Of a stretch of DNA of 64,000 nucleotides, positions 12,201 to 22,309 are shown piece after piece. Each line of letters starts with the position of its first letter. Positions within the stretch are counted from its first letter, which is position 1. The notes under the pieces were generated by a model. The model saw nothing but the letters and a program-made list of their open reading frames with translations. It had not been told where the DNA came from and ran no database searches. The DNA lies in assembly GCF_036711975.1 (NCBI RefSeq), contig NC_091966.1, forward strand, positions 19,971,501 to 20,035,500, read 5' to 3'. The DNA comes from Onthophagus taurus (taxonomy: Eukaryota; Arthropoda; Insecta; Coleoptera; Scarabaeidae). The translations under genes and the position numbers were made by a program.

Positions 12201-15018
12201 AACATGCAAATATCTGCCTGAACCATAGAATTTTTGTTTTCGATCCAGGACTGCTGTCTGAACAGCAGACATGTCCAGGACATGTCCTAGACATGTCCAA
12301 TCTGGACATGTCTAGGACATGTCGGGACAGTTTTGTGATCATAGGTCTTTGGATATCATCAACAAACAAGTTTCTTTGACCTTAACGACAATTTCATCAG
12401 CATTAGCTTGTATTTCTACACCAACGGCTTCGACTATCGCAATCAGATCATCAACCAGAAGAGACCAAAGCAAGGAAGATAGGACCCCTTCCTGCGGACA
12501 GCCACCTCTCGGCCTGAAGCGTATTGTGTCACCGTGGAATGATCTAAAAACTATTCTACTATCGATTCAACCCGCTATAGTTGCTTCCACTCCCCTGTCA
12601 AGAGCAGCTCTTTCAAGAGATTGTGGTATTGCGTTGTGCATCGACGGATGTGCAAGACTGCCGACTTTTCTAACCACACTCCATCCGTATTTGAGGAGCA
12701 CTTTTCCATGGAGGAATAGCGCGCTGTGACACTATTAGCTCCCATCATCAAGCTTCCTGGGAAGTGAGTCTGCGATACGATATTAAAGCTTGTAACATTT
12801 CTTTTTTTTAATTAATTAAAATACGTAGATTTTTCCATTAAAATAATTTAGGTAGTAATTTTATTTAAATTCTGAAATTCTGAACATAAAAGTCACGGTT
12901 TATTTTTCCTTATAATTTCGAATCGCGCTTTATGGCAGAACGGGTTTTGTGGTGACGAAGATTTTCGGGTCGATGAAAAAGAGAGACGAGTATTAAGAGC
13001 CGTAAAGTCGTTTTGAGCTAAGAGAAAATTTTCGATTTTTAACATCATCGTGGTTGAACAATTCAATCCAAATTAAGGGTTAAGTTTTTGTTCCCTCGGA
13101 AGTAATTATTCTTGGGATTTGGGATCTCGAATTGTATTTCGAAGAAGTTTTGTGTTTTGTAATTTCGTCGATACTCCTTTAGGAGGATTTAATTGAACCA
13201 CGCCGCGTTTTACGCGAACTTCGATAAATTTTCCGGTTGCGAAGCGTTTCGATTGCCCATAATTGAGCGAAACGGTAAGATTATTGCTAATTTTCCTTTA
13301 TTTTTCCTATCGGTAATAGTTTTCTTATCGTTTCTTTAGGTTTTTTTTTGTATCGGATATAAATTATTTTATATTGGATTTTTCCGTCAACGTGCCAATA
13401 TCGTCTTGATCCGTATTATTGCCATTTTGATCCTGAGATCTTCTCTGCTAGAATAACACATTTTTTAAGAATAAGAAGAAAAAAATAATAAGAACTTATC
13501 AACATAGAAAGGTCAGATTGTTACATATTTTTTTCTTCTGTCCGTCGAGCAATCAGTCATTTCGGTACGCTAAAAAAAAAGAAAGACAAAAAAAATTGAA
13601 ATTTAATTCGCATGTATCTATATATATATTTTTTTGTACTTACCATTACTATTAATTATTTTATTATTTGTTTTGCTTTTGTAAAATCAAAGGCACTCGA
13701 GTTTACACCCTTGGTTAGTTTGAATTTTCTTTTTATCATTAATTTTTTTTTTAATTTTTCAATTATTATTTTTAATTTTGTCAGTGATCTATATATTTTT
13801 TTTCTTGTTTCTATCAATTTAAATATACTGTTAAACATATTATTTTTGATATAATTTTTGTTCACGTCACTCATCTTTCACTTCGGAGTGGATCTTAATG
13901 TGATTGGTAAATGCAAGGTGGACTATCGCGGATCCACTGGCGCCCTTAAATTTTTTAAATCCACCCCCGCCTCGACTGAGATTTGTCGGCACCTTGCGTT
14001 ATTGTGGCGTTTTAATTTTTTTTTATTAATATCGTCGTTGTTGTTGTTTTTTTTGTACGCCACAAGCTATTAAATGAGACTTGACTAAATGCAATTTTTT
14101 CTTTGGGGTTACCTTAACAATGAGTTGTATAAACACAGACCATTTCAAGATATTAGGCAACTTGAGAACATTATAAGAGAATGTGTTAAAAACATATCTC
14201 CTGTAATGCTAAGAATTGTATGCTTTGCGTACATAGAGAGAGGAAGAAATTTAGTATTTCAACTTTATTATTACTACAGAATAACTATTCGATATTCTGT
14301 GTTATTACTCTAGGTATTAACAATCTTTGTCAAAGTCAATCTGTTTGTGTATAAAGAAGTTGACGAATCATCTTAGATCGAAAGATCGGGTGAATGTCTC
14401 ATATGTGCTGTTGATTTTTGATTGACACTGTATATTATTTTATGGTTACAGAATTTTTCAAATGCTGGAAGAATTCTTTAGTAGCTTTATAATACCTACG
14501 AAGATTATCATGTTACTTTCTTTAACTGCCTCTGCCACCGAATTTGCTTTGGTATGTGTGATTATTGAGTGTTAGTAATTAAATTAATTAAAGTAATACT
14601 TTTAGAAAAAAGATTTAATAAGTTTTCTCATGGCCATGATCAACTTCGTAACATTATATCTATGTCATGCAAGCGGACAAAGAATTACTTCAACGGTGCT
14701 TGTAAGTAGTTGTCTAATGAAACAATATTAAAGGTTTGTTTTTCTAATAGGCTAGTAGTGTGGCCGAAACCGTATATGATTTGAATTGGTATGATGCGGA
14801 TATCTCAACACGAAAATACGTTTTACTCTTATTGTGTATGACCCAAAAATTGTTTATGACGGAAGTACCTTTATTCGGTGAAATATCACATGCAGCAGTA
14901 GCAAAAGTATGTAAATTACACTATTCTACAAATTTAAGGTAGTTAATTGTATGTTATCTTTAAGGAGTACAAGATGGTTTATGTTTTTTGTAATTGGATA
15001 TTGAAAGTTACCAAATGA
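6217..15018 (+). CDS. Odorant receptor 1 (7tm_6 family), six exons
   Basis: Insect odorant receptors are seven-pass membrane proteins that form ligand-gated cation channels with Orco in olfactory neurons. I predict exons 6217-6376, 6431-6986, 14452-14551, 14606-14701, 14751-14906 and 14965-15018, giving 373 residues, a usual length for the family. The start is the ATG of MKKTQSFYLLEQ; the open frame further upstream has no ATG. The first intron (54 bp, GTAAGT...TTGCAG) keeps the frame open, so exons 1 and 2 look like one. Exon 2 joins exon 3 as YHQDLYRIFQMLEEF, the conserved family block before a late membrane helix. Exon 5 has DLNWYDADISTRKYVLLLL, the conserved C-terminal motif. The last exon, EYKMVYVFCNWILKVTK, is less certain, but its counterpart in the second copy has the same length and stop. 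Intron 2 is about 7.5 kb and full of transposons, so correct splicing is uncertain. Confidence 0.8.
7131..7673 (-). pseudogene. LINE reverse transcriptase, 3' part (split by piggyBac)
   Basis: On the minus strand, 7670 downwards reads NDLLLHKF, then SYVDDTILLVSG (the catalytic Asp-Asp motif of non-LTR RT), LNPTK, RTRYLGLIVDANFEWNFH and the thumb region to about 7260. Sequence at 7131-7250 is the 3' tail and recurs near 55.9 kb. This continues the RT fragment at 9988-11642; the piggyBac element sits between them. Stops and frameshifts are present. Confidence 0.8.
7690..7892. repeat. piggyBac subterminal palindromic motifs
   Basis: CCGGGCCTCTCAGGCCCGG (7690-7708) and CCGAGCCTTCGAAGCCCG (7875-7892) are near-palindromes sharing a CATAAACC lead. 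A related GGGTCTCAGAAGCCCGG lies at 9929-9945 near the other end. Placement just inside both ends suggests transposase binding sites (inference). Confidence 0.6.
8021..8028 (+). promoter_or_regulatory. TATA box of piggyBac transposase
   Basis: TATAAAAG lies about 25 bases before a TCATTCAGTT initiator-like sequence and about 70 bases before the ATG. Good core-promoter spacing. Confidence 0.6.
8093..9785 (+). pseudogene. piggyBac transposase, broken
   Basis: It would be a DDD transposase excising and inserting at TTAA. Segments: an acidic N-terminus (8093-8725, many Asp/Glu/Ser), the catalytic domain and a C-terminal cysteine-rich zinc domain (CSVCPAS, CITC, CNEH, CTKC near 9665-9770). Catalytic aspartates are visible in TIDEQLVGFRGRC and LTIDNFFTS, and in VDIMDQM on another frame. 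Damage: near 8660-8715 about 40 or more residues of the usual RFDD region are missing and the frame shifts. A run of seven G at about 9330 shifts the frame just before the third Asp. AATAAATAAA near 9866 is a likely polyadenylation signal. Recent decay, since all three Asp survive. Confidence 0.9.
9988..11642 (-). pseudogene. LINE (jockey/CR1-like non-LTR) ORF2, 5' part
   Basis: Minus-strand frames in order: 11642-11262 is endonuclease start (FKIFHSNIRSIRKNF); 11233-10913 and 10888-10577 are the linker (IANEFNAYFSSVGETL); 10575-10378 enters RT (ISAPLSILINAQGCFPQVLKKSGLVPI). From 10380 to 10000 the RT core reads QYGFRQERGVDDAF, then GIFLDLAKAFDTMALNTL (first catalytic Asp) and VSCGVPQGSILGPLVSLMYI. 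The chain is cut at the TTAA of the piggyBac insertion and resumes at 7673. The endonuclease has an internal deletion. Dead copy lying in intron 2 of odorant receptor 1. Confidence 0.85.
11721..12735 (-). pseudogene. I-clade-like LINE: RT C-terminus and RNase H
   Basis: Minus strand, 12735 to 12360 reads RFRPRGGCPQEGVLSSLLW, LLVDDLIAIVEAVGVEIQ, then NADEIVVKV, which is the RT active-site box with the second Asp changed to Glu. RNase H follows: FTDGSKMPEAVGVGVYSC near 12200, then KTVSALVNDCKRT and the catalytic-domain end (11840-12060). The same family recurs at 60617-61290. It is full of frameshifts, and the repeated decamer block at 12267-12324 sits between the RT and RNase H parts. Confidence 0.75.
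12267..12324. repeat. Five CATG-centred decamers forming a hairpin
   Basis: AGACATGTCC (12267), GGACATGTCC (12278), AGACATGTCC (12289), GGACATGTCT (12304) and GGACATGTCG (12315), with spacers of 1, 1, 5 and 1 bases. Every unit fits the p53-family half-site RRRCWWGYYY, the last apart from its final base, G. The last four units also form an inverted repeat with arms of about 20 bp around a 5-base loop. Biological role unknown. Confidence 0.75.
12736..14088. other. AT-rich intronic repeat sequence, no gene recognised
   Basis: The ORFs at 13612-13874 are low-complexity AT translations on both strands. A stretch at 12900-13300 with a moderate base composition could be an LTR or other repeat. I cannot name it. 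Confidence 0.35.
14089..14260 (+). pseudogene. mariner/IS630-like transposase C-terminus
   Basis: FFLWGYLNNELYKHRPFQDIRQLENIIRECVKNISPVMLR is the typical end of Tc1/mariner-superfamily DDE transposases: the D-FFLWGY box followed by the K-R-P, E-L-K-x-x-I helix and ISPEMLR. The catalytic part is missing. It lies at the 3' end of the transposon pile inside intron 2 of odorant receptor 1. Confidence 0.7.
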
Positions 15019-15558
15019 AGATGCTTAAACACCTAATAATTTAATCAACACTTATTTAATGCACATTTATTTGCACGGCATGCAATGACTGTACGTTATA
15101 TCTGCACAATATATTCACATATATTGTGGGGTCAAGAGTTCAAGAGTCAAAAGGCTTGTAAGTAAAAGGATGTTCTCATCAGAGGAAACTTAGGAGACAG
15201 ATAAATTAAAACAAATAATGTTTGTGCGAACTTCTTTCTAGCTTTATTTCATTCAGCCGAATTATCATAAAATTAATTAAAATTGTAACTAAACAGTAAA
15301 TTGCGATGGTTCAGGATATTTTAGATATAGATGATGTAAAATTAAAGAATAACTGTTTATTAAAATATGACTACATAAATATTCCTTATTAATGTATTGA
15401 TTAATAGCAATCAATTGATTGCTACTACTCATCCTTCGCAATCATGACCGCTTTTTAATAACGAAAAGTGATTACAAAAGAAAATTAATATTATATTATT
15501 TATAATTAATTACTACACTACACCTCTGGGGGTGAAAATAAGAAAAATTCTAAAATTT
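15019..15558. other. OR1 3' flank
   Basis: The stretch to about 15310 is similar to 24091-24450 behind the second receptor, so it belongs to the tandem duplication. No separate gene seen. Confidence 0.6.
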
Positions 15559-16619
15559 TTTTTTATTCATAATATTGTTTAACTCTATTTTTATGAATTT
15601 CGATTAATCTATTATTTAATTTAATAACTACGTTCGGCGATTTATTGAAATCTAATATAATGATTCTAACTTAGTTCCCACATCATTCTTAACTAAAATC
15701 TTATCTCCTACCTTAAAATTAATTTCCTTTAAGTTTTTATTATAAGAATCAGTCCGTTTATTTTTTGAATTTATTAAATTTGACCTAGCATCCTCACATG
15801 CTTTCTGAGGTCGATATTTAAGTTCAATAGCATAGTTGTTAAAATTATATATTGGCTCTACTTCATGCAATAAATTTGATGGTAATCTGTGGTTTCTCCC
15901 AAACACAAGTTCATAGGGACTATAATTAGTTGATGAATGAACAGTTGTGTTATATGAAAAACTCCAATAAGGTACCCAAGTACTCCAACTGTCTGGATAC
16001 TTATTCGATCGAATTCTCAAATAAGCTCCAAATGTTTATGTGAATTTTCAATGGCATCTAAAGTTTCGTGATGGTGCGCTGTTGAATTTAAACGTTTAAT
16101 TTTTAATAATTTACATGTTTCCTGAAATGTACTGGCCATAAATTCCGTACCTTGATCAGTTACAACAGTTTTAGAAATACCGTATCGTAAAATAAAATTT
16201 TGAACATAACATTTTGCGATAGTTTCTGCATCTTTATTGCTGATTGGGTAGCACTCCACAAATTTTGATAAGTCACATTGTATCGTCAATATATATTTAT
16301 TATCGTCATTATCTGCATTAAGTGGACCTACTGTATCCAAGAATACTTTTTCAAATGCAGTAGCGGCCGTATCGGTAAGACTCATTGGTTCTTTGTTGTG
16401 TGTTGCATGTTTATAACGCTGGCAATCATCACAACGTTTAACAAAATTTTCTATGTCTTTGAAAAGACTGCTCTGAAAATAATATTTTTTGCCATTATTA
16501 AACATACGTTTTATACCAATGTGTCCTCCGGTTGGTAACATATGAAAATCATTCAAAATAAGTTGTCGAATTAATTTATTATGAACGCCCTTTAATTCTT
16601 TAATAAATTGACTAGTCAC
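15559..16619 (-). pseudogene. Gypsy (412/mdg1-like) integrase
   Basis: Frame 16619-16017 carries the HHCC zinc domain (HMLPTGGHIGIKRMF ... CDDCQRYK). The catalytic core follows, with Asp in FLDTVGPL, Asp in VVTDQGTEFMA and Glu in AIENSHKHL. Frame 16020-15652 continues with SWSTWVPYWSFSYNTTVHSS and YSPYELVFGRNHRLPS, the C-terminal part. A frameshift joins them at 16017-16020. Another stop near 15650 precedes VVIKLNNRLIEIHKNRVKQYYE in a shifted frame. The rest of pol is absent. All DDE residues survive, but the gene is broken. Confidence 0.85.
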
Positions 16620-16946
16620 TTTATTTTTTATAATTACTATATAGTTAATGTTATTATTACGACTAAACCTCGTTGTGTCAAGCTATCAACATCACAGTAA
16701 TTTGCATGGTGAAGTTTTGTAGTTTTGAAGTGTCTCATGTTAATTTTTCAAGCTTTTATTTGCACCCGCGTGTGTGTTTTGATCTGGTGGGTTTAGTTTG
16801 CTTGCCGGCGCGGCGTCGCGTTTGGTTAATTCCTTGCGGTTTGTTTTATAACTTTAATATTAATTTTGTTATCGTCGAGCGGTGCTGGTCGGTCGCGCTG
16901 ACCTTTGAACCCGGGAACAGGTATCCCCATATCGATGTTGGGGTGT
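16620..16946 (+). other. Probable 5' region of the 16.9-20.2 kb LINE
   Basis: This is GC-richer sequence directly before the ORF1 zinc finger. No open frame recognised. Confidence 0.4.
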
Positions 16947-17882
16947 AAGGTTTGCTCCGGCCGCTTATCGTCGAAGAGCCCCGGTCTTCAGTGCCACAAA
17001 ACATTTTGACGCATTTTGACCAAATGCGTCAAAATTCCTTCCGACACCCTCGTTCAAATCAAAGCGGGCGACGTCTTTTGGAAATGCTCCAAATGCTGGA
17101 GTAACCTTGATAAATCCGTCATGATCGAGGATGAAACATTTGATCTCTCGTCCTCCAGCGGCCCCAGTAATGCTCAACTGTTTCAGCTCATGTCTTCTAT
17201 TCAGACTGAGGTGAAGAAATTATCAAGCAAGTACGATGAAATTATTAAATCCATCTCATTCTATGGGGATAAAATCACAGATTTTGAACGGACCCTAAAT
17301 ATATTTGGTGATAAAGTCAAACAAATCGACACAGTGGTCGCTGAGAACCTGAAACTCAGGGCAGACTTGGCCGTAACGGAAGGCCGTCTCGATCACCTGG
17401 AGCAATATTCACGCTTAAACAACTTAATTATTTCAGGAGTCCCCGAACGCGTGGGCGAAAACCTTCCTGATATTGTGTCCAGTATTGCTTCTGTTATTGA
17501 ATCTCCCATTGCACTTTCCGACATTGATGCCGTACATCGATTGCCTCAAAGAACATCTCTCAGAGCAGATAAACCGCATGCTAACGCAATAATCGTTAAA
17601 TTTGTATCCAGAATGACACGGGACCGCATTTTTAGTGCGGCTAGATTGCGTCGTCGCGGAGTCAATGGCCGTGGTTTATCGGTTCCGGATATCTCGGATA
17701 ACTTATATATAAACGAACATCTAACGGCTAATAACATGAACCTCTTCAACAGGGTGCGGGAAATGGCACGAGAGAAAAATTATAAGTACGTTTGGACGAA
17801 GAACTGTTTGATTCACGTAAGAAAAGATGACAGAGCTAAGGCTTTGGTAGTCAAATCCCTGTCAGACTTGAATAAATTGTAA
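16947..17882 (+). pseudogene. LINE ORF1 protein (zinc finger, coiled coil, RNA-binding)
   Basis: ORF1 proteins of jockey/CR1-type LINEs bind the element's RNA. In one frame from 16947 there is a PHD-like cysteine/histidine set (KVCSG, GLQCHK, CVKIP, WKCSKCW) with one stop at about 17007. An intact 288-residue frame from 17016 follows. Residues 50-125 are heptad-rich (coiled coil), then LDHLEQYSRLNNLIISGVP, the conserved start of the RNA-recognition-like domain. VHRLPQR and IIVKFVSRMTRDRI come next. No ATG precedes the zinc finger. ORF2 starts about 50 bases downstream. Confidence 0.75.
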
Positions 17883-17934
17883 GACAGAGCTCTTTATCGC
17901 ACTGGTTTTCTTTGGGAGTATCACTTCACTATTC

Positions 17935-20165
17935 ATGGGCCTTAGCTTCTACTACCAAAATGTCCGAGGCCTACGTTCCAAAACGAATACTACCTCAGTT
18001 AATTCTTATGCGCTATCGACGGATTTTATTTGTCTTACCGAGACCTTTCTTAACTCTACGGTGTCCGACGGGGAACTTCTCAACCCGTCATATATTGTAT
18101 ATCGTCGTGACAGAGAATCAACAGCGTCTACCAAGCGAGATGGTGGAGGAGTCCTTGTCGCCGCCGAGAGAGGTCTTCACGTCGTTCCTATGCCGTGTCT
18201 CCACTGCGGTGCCGAAGACTTGTGGTTGAAAGTGTGTTGCGGTCAGTATCATTTTCTTTTGTGCTGTGTTTATCTCCCTCTTAACGCCGAGGAGCCACTT
18301 GATCTCTTCTTATCCAATCTATCTACTGTGCGCGATAAATATCCGGATCTCATGATCATTATCGTGGGTGACTTTAATCAACCATCCATCACATGGACTT
18401 CATCTGATTCTGATGTTTCATTAGTGCCTACGGGAACCTGTTACGGGGGATGGATTGCGCCGAAGAAGAAACAACAGTTGTTGAATAAAACGAAATAATT
18501 TATTTACAAAAATATGTACAAAAAAAAACCCTCAAAGGTTTTTTTAAGACGAAAGGGGTCGTCTTCGAATTGGCGGTTGAAGTGCTGGCTTGTTGTCGCT
18601 GTTATCGTTGTCGCTGCTGTTGTCGCTGTTGTTGTCGCTTCGGAATTCGGTTGGAATTGACCGCTGATGGAAACCCGGCCGCCTTAAATAGGCGCCCTTG
18701 GGTAAAACCCTATCAACCGGGCGTTGTGGTTGGTTGGCGACCGTCTGATCCGTAGGTAGGGTTGACGACCAATGGCCAAGCAGATCGAACGGCGCTCAAT
18801 TCGTACTTGGTGACAAACCTTCGAGCGTCGCGCCGTTAACTTCTTTAAGACTTACTCTTATTGTAATTTTAGTCAATTCAATAATGTTTTAAACGATAAT
18901 AATAAAATTTTGGATCTTGTATTATGCGCGAACGGTCGTATTGAGAGCGTTCACCCGTGCAATGATTCACTTGTGGATCCGGACAGACACCACCCGCCTT
19001 TTGTATTTGTTATATCAGTCACGACAACTTACTTGACTGAAGGCCCGAAAATTAGTTTTCTTTACAAGAAAACTGATTCCTTGGGTATTAAGAACTATTT
19101 AAACGGTATTGATTGGGGATCTGTCTTTGCCGGGATGGACGTGGAAGCCATGGTTGAGGTCTTTTACGCGCATGTTAACTTTGCTATTAATAGATATGTT
19201 CCGCGACGAATTTTAGCTAAACAACGATTCCCTTGTTGGTATAACCGTTCTACTATTCGTATTATTAAGGAAAAGCTAAAATTTCACAAAAAGTGGAAGT
19301 CTGGTGGACGGACCTGTGATTATCTATCTTTTTCAATTTTGCGTCGTAGATCTAAAAAATTGATAGCTGCTGATTACAGAGCTTATCTGAGTTCCATTCA
19401 GGTAGATGTGTTGGGAAAACCAAAGAAGATATGGTCGTTTGTTAATGGCAAAAGAGGTTCCTCATCTGGCATGCCAGCCTCAATGACTTCCTTTGATGGA
19501 ACCATAGTTGACTCATGTTCTGCGATTTCTTGGGCTTTCTCGGATTACTTCTCGTCTGTTTTTGTAGATGGCACAATCGACAGCTCAGTGATTGCCCATG
19601 GCTCTGGGGTTCTGCCGTGGTTTTCCGCTAATGCAATTCATAATGTTTTGTTGCATCTTGACCAGTCGTCTAGTCCTGGCCCGAATGGTATTCCAACTTT
19701 ATTCTTAAAAGAGTATGCTAATGAGCTGTCACCGCCACTGTTTCGTATTTTTTCGAAGTTCTTACTTGAAGGTGTTTTCCCAAGTATGTGGAAAACGGCT
19801 TTCGTTATTCCAATATTTAAATCCGGTGTTAAACAGTTGGTATCCATTACCATCCTATTTCTATCCTTTCAGCTATCCCCAAGGTATTTGAAAAAATTGT
19901 CCACGAATATCTTAGTCTGTCTATTTCTCACTCTATAATCAACGAACAACATGGTTTTCTGTCTGGGCGATCGGTGGAGTCTAATCTGTTGTCTTATGTA
20001 AACTTTATTCATCCTGCTTTAAACGAGGATATTCAGATTGACGCAATCTACACCGATTACTACTATTCTTGTACAGAAACTTTTCTCCTTTGATATTCCA
20101 GATGGTCTTGTTCACTGGATTATGTCGTATTTATCTAACCGAAGTCAAGCAGTCAGGATTGGTAG
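17935..20165 (+). pseudogene. LINE ORF2: endonuclease and partial RT
   Basis: The start, MGLSFYYQNVRGLRSKT, and FICLTETFLN are AP endonuclease motifs (the catalytic Glu lies in LTET), with IIIVGDFNQPSITW near 18360. At about 18436 an unrelated block of about 400 bp interrupts it. The frame resumes near 18840 as NFFKTYSYC and KILDLVLC. 18910-19938 runs through the linker into RT (QSSSPGPNGIPTLFLKEY, FVIPIFKSG). After a frameshift near 19840 it reads PKVFEKIVHEYL and EQHGFLSGRS, and stops at about 20165 after SYLSNRSQAVRIG. The catalytic YADD region is missing. Same LINE as the ORF1 just upstream. Confidence 0.85.
18436..18838. mobile_element. Insertion of about 400 bp, possible solo LTR
   Basis: It begins TGTTACGGGGGAT, a common start for Gypsy LTRs, and interrupts LINE endonuclease coding sequence that resumes in frame on the other side. 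It contains a GAATAAAACG polyadenylation-like signal and a (CGCTGTTGT)-type simple repeat at 18597-18640. I could not define a clean target duplication, so the LTR call is tentative. Confidence 0.5.
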
Positions 20166-20499
20166 TGGGGCGAAAAAGAAAAGAGAGAGTATAAAATTTT
20201 TTCAATTCCCAATACAGTAAACAATTACATGATACAGTAAACACTAATATTTTTTATGTTTTTGAGTGTTCTAAGACAATTTTATTTTAATTAATCATAA
20301 TTTTATTATAAATATATAAACTAAATAAATGTTAGATATTTAAATACATTTTAGCTTCCATAAATATTTTTATGTTTGAATTTGGCGCCTTTTCTATAAA
20401 CCTATTTAAAGGGCTCTGAGAATTAAGGTCAACCGCCCCACTCCCAAAACATGAAAGGTGCCGCTCGGAGTGCCGCATCTGTATGATCTGTGCCCGAGC
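20166..20499. other. AT-rich spacer
   Basis: AT-rich sequence to about 20400, then the decayed start of the Tc1-like element. No gene seen. Confidence 0.4.
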
Positions 20500-21030
20500 A
20501 CCGCAGCATACGTCACGAGTGGGTCGACGCTAGGCATTAGGGTCGCCGAGTAGAGGGTCATTTTGTTTTCCGACGAATCAAGATTCGAATTGAGCACCGG
20601 TGATGCGCGAATTTTAGTTCGTCGGAGACGTGGTGATTGTCTACTCGAGCAGTGTGTGCAAGAACGCCCTATCCACCGACAACCGAGCATTATGGTATGG
20701 GGTGCGATTACATATGGTGGACGTACATGTCTGCTGCGTGTATAGCAGACCATGACGGGTCAACGATACGTAGATGAGCTGCTGCGGTCCGTTGTGCTTC
20801 CCTACGTTTTGCGGCGCCCAGGTCTGCTATACATACACGACAACGTCCGACCGCACATCCGACGTGTTGTACAGACCTTTGTGGAAGAGCACCGTATACG
20901 AATGCTTCCATGGCCAGCTCGTTTTCCGATCTGAATCCGATCGAACATGTTTGGGTCATGACTGGTCGGAGACTTCAACGTTATCCGACTACCCCGGCTA
21001 ACGTTGAGGAGATTATACAGGGTGTGCTCG
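20500..21030 (+). pseudogene. Tc1-like transposase, C-terminal two thirds
   Basis: FSDESRFELSTGDARILV carries the first catalytic Asp. PSIMVWGAITYGGRT, QRYVDELLRSVVLPYV and LLYIHDNVRPHIRRV (second Asp) follow. Then come RIRMLPWPAR and, in a shifted frame, SDLNPIEHVWVMTGRRL with the last acidic residue (near 20935-20970). The motif spacing is that of the Tc1 DD34E family. Upstream (20400-20560) the DNA-binding part is unreadable because of frameshifts. The sequence ends abruptly at about 21030 against a Gypsy fragment. Confidence 0.85.
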
Positions 21031-21039
21031 TGAATTATT

Positions 21040-21653
21040 TCCAACAGTGTATTTAAAACTTTGTTCAAATTATTTAAGTGATCTTGCACGTTTTTGCCAG
21101 TTATTAAAATGTCGTCTTGAAATACTGCTACTGATGGCACATGTGTTAACAAGGAGTCCATAATCTTTTGAAATTTTGCTGGTGCGCAGGAAATACCAAA
21201 AGTTAAACGTTTGTATCTAAAAAGACCAATATGAGTTGATATAGTTAGAAGCTCCTGACTTTCTTTATCTACTCCAATTTGCTGGTAAGCTTGAGACAAA
21301 TCTAATTTTGTAAATTCAACTCCACCTTGCAAACAATTTCGATTACAAGATTGGCAGTAATTTTAAAATCACCGCAAATACGAATTTCGCCATTTTTTTT
21401 TCATAACGGGGACTATTGGAGTCGCCCATCTACTGAAGTCAACAGGGATTCACCAGATCGAATAATAATTGGTAGGCGTGCTCATCAAAAAATATTCAAG
21501 AGAAAAGACCTATATTAGTCTTTTCTTCTTTGCTTTATGTTCACCAATATTATTTGCTGTGAAATAGCTCTCCAGCCTCGGTAGAAAAATTGACCAATCG
21601 GAACTTCTTAACGTGAATTCGGAAAGATGACCCACAATAACTTCCGCCATCAT
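21040..21653 (-). pseudogene. Gypsy element with gag joined to RT by deletion
   Basis: On the minus strand an ATG at 21653 opens a 47-codon frame, MMAEVIVGHLSEF ... WSIFLPRLESYFTANNIGEH, which is the usual start of Gypsy gag in this subgroup. It stops at 21510. Almost immediately RT begins: RWATPIVPVMKK, NGEIRICGDFKITAN, then 21332-21050 with EFTKLDLSQAYQQIGVD, KRLTFGISCAPAKFQ and AVFQDDILITGKN (catalytic Asp pair). All of protease and most of gag are deleted. It abuts the Tc1 fragment at about 21035. Confidence 0.8.
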
Positions 21654-21948
21654 TTTTCATTAATAATATTTTCGATTTTTCTTTTTAATTTATTAATTAA
21701 TTTTCCTCGTCGCCACTGTGATGTATTTTATTTGAGTTACTTTTAAGTGTACCCACATTAAAGGCTTCAATTTGTTATATTAAACAAAGCATAAGAAGTC
21801 AACTCAGAACTGATATAAAACAGGTTTATATAACGCTTTAATACAAAAATACACTACAGACATCAACTAGGAAACGAAAAGCCATAAAATTCCATTTAAA
21901 ACAACGGTTTTTTGGTAAGTAGCGATGAAAAGTACTTGAGATCGAAAG

Positions 21949-22025
21949 ATCGGGATGAACGTCCTATATAAACAAAATTATAGAAACGTGGGTATAATGG
22001 AACTAAAGACAACAGGGTGTTGGAT
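21949..22025. repeat. LINE 3'-tail fragment upstream of OR2
   Basis: AAACGTGGGTATAATGG and ACTAAAGACAACAGG match, in reverse complement, the sequence at 7070-7115 next to the intronic LINE. GATCGAAAGATCGGG matches 14378-14392. These are scraps of the same dispersed repeat on both sides of the receptor duplication. Confidence 0.6.
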
Positions 22026-22309
22026 GAAGTAATCGACTAACTAATTATTAACTTTGGAGCAGACGCTGATGAAGGTGATCAAATTTATTATAGTTATTGA
22101 TATATTATAATAGATATATATTATAGAACCATTTACTTTAACCGATTGTGAACCTCTTTAAAAGTATCTAAAGGTTACATCCATAATTAACGAAGCGGAA
22201 AGAGGGGTAAACATCGATTTTCATAGTTGAACATTTGATCACATTTATTGAAAGTCTCTACACAAACTATTCCATTCGACCCCATAATTGTCGACCAGTG
22301 GCATTCAAT

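Noticed and set aside
12319-12729. 136-codon plus-strand open frame
   Set aside because: It is the complement of the LINE RT coding sequence read on the minus strand.
13612-13874. Hydrophobic plus-strand frame and lysine-rich minus-strand frame
   Set aside because: Both are low-complexity translations of the same AT-rich stretch and have no family features.
13858-13980. Possible tRNA or primer-binding site (GGATCCACTGGCGCCC)
   Set aside because: No cloverleaf could be folded and no LTR border lies just upstream.
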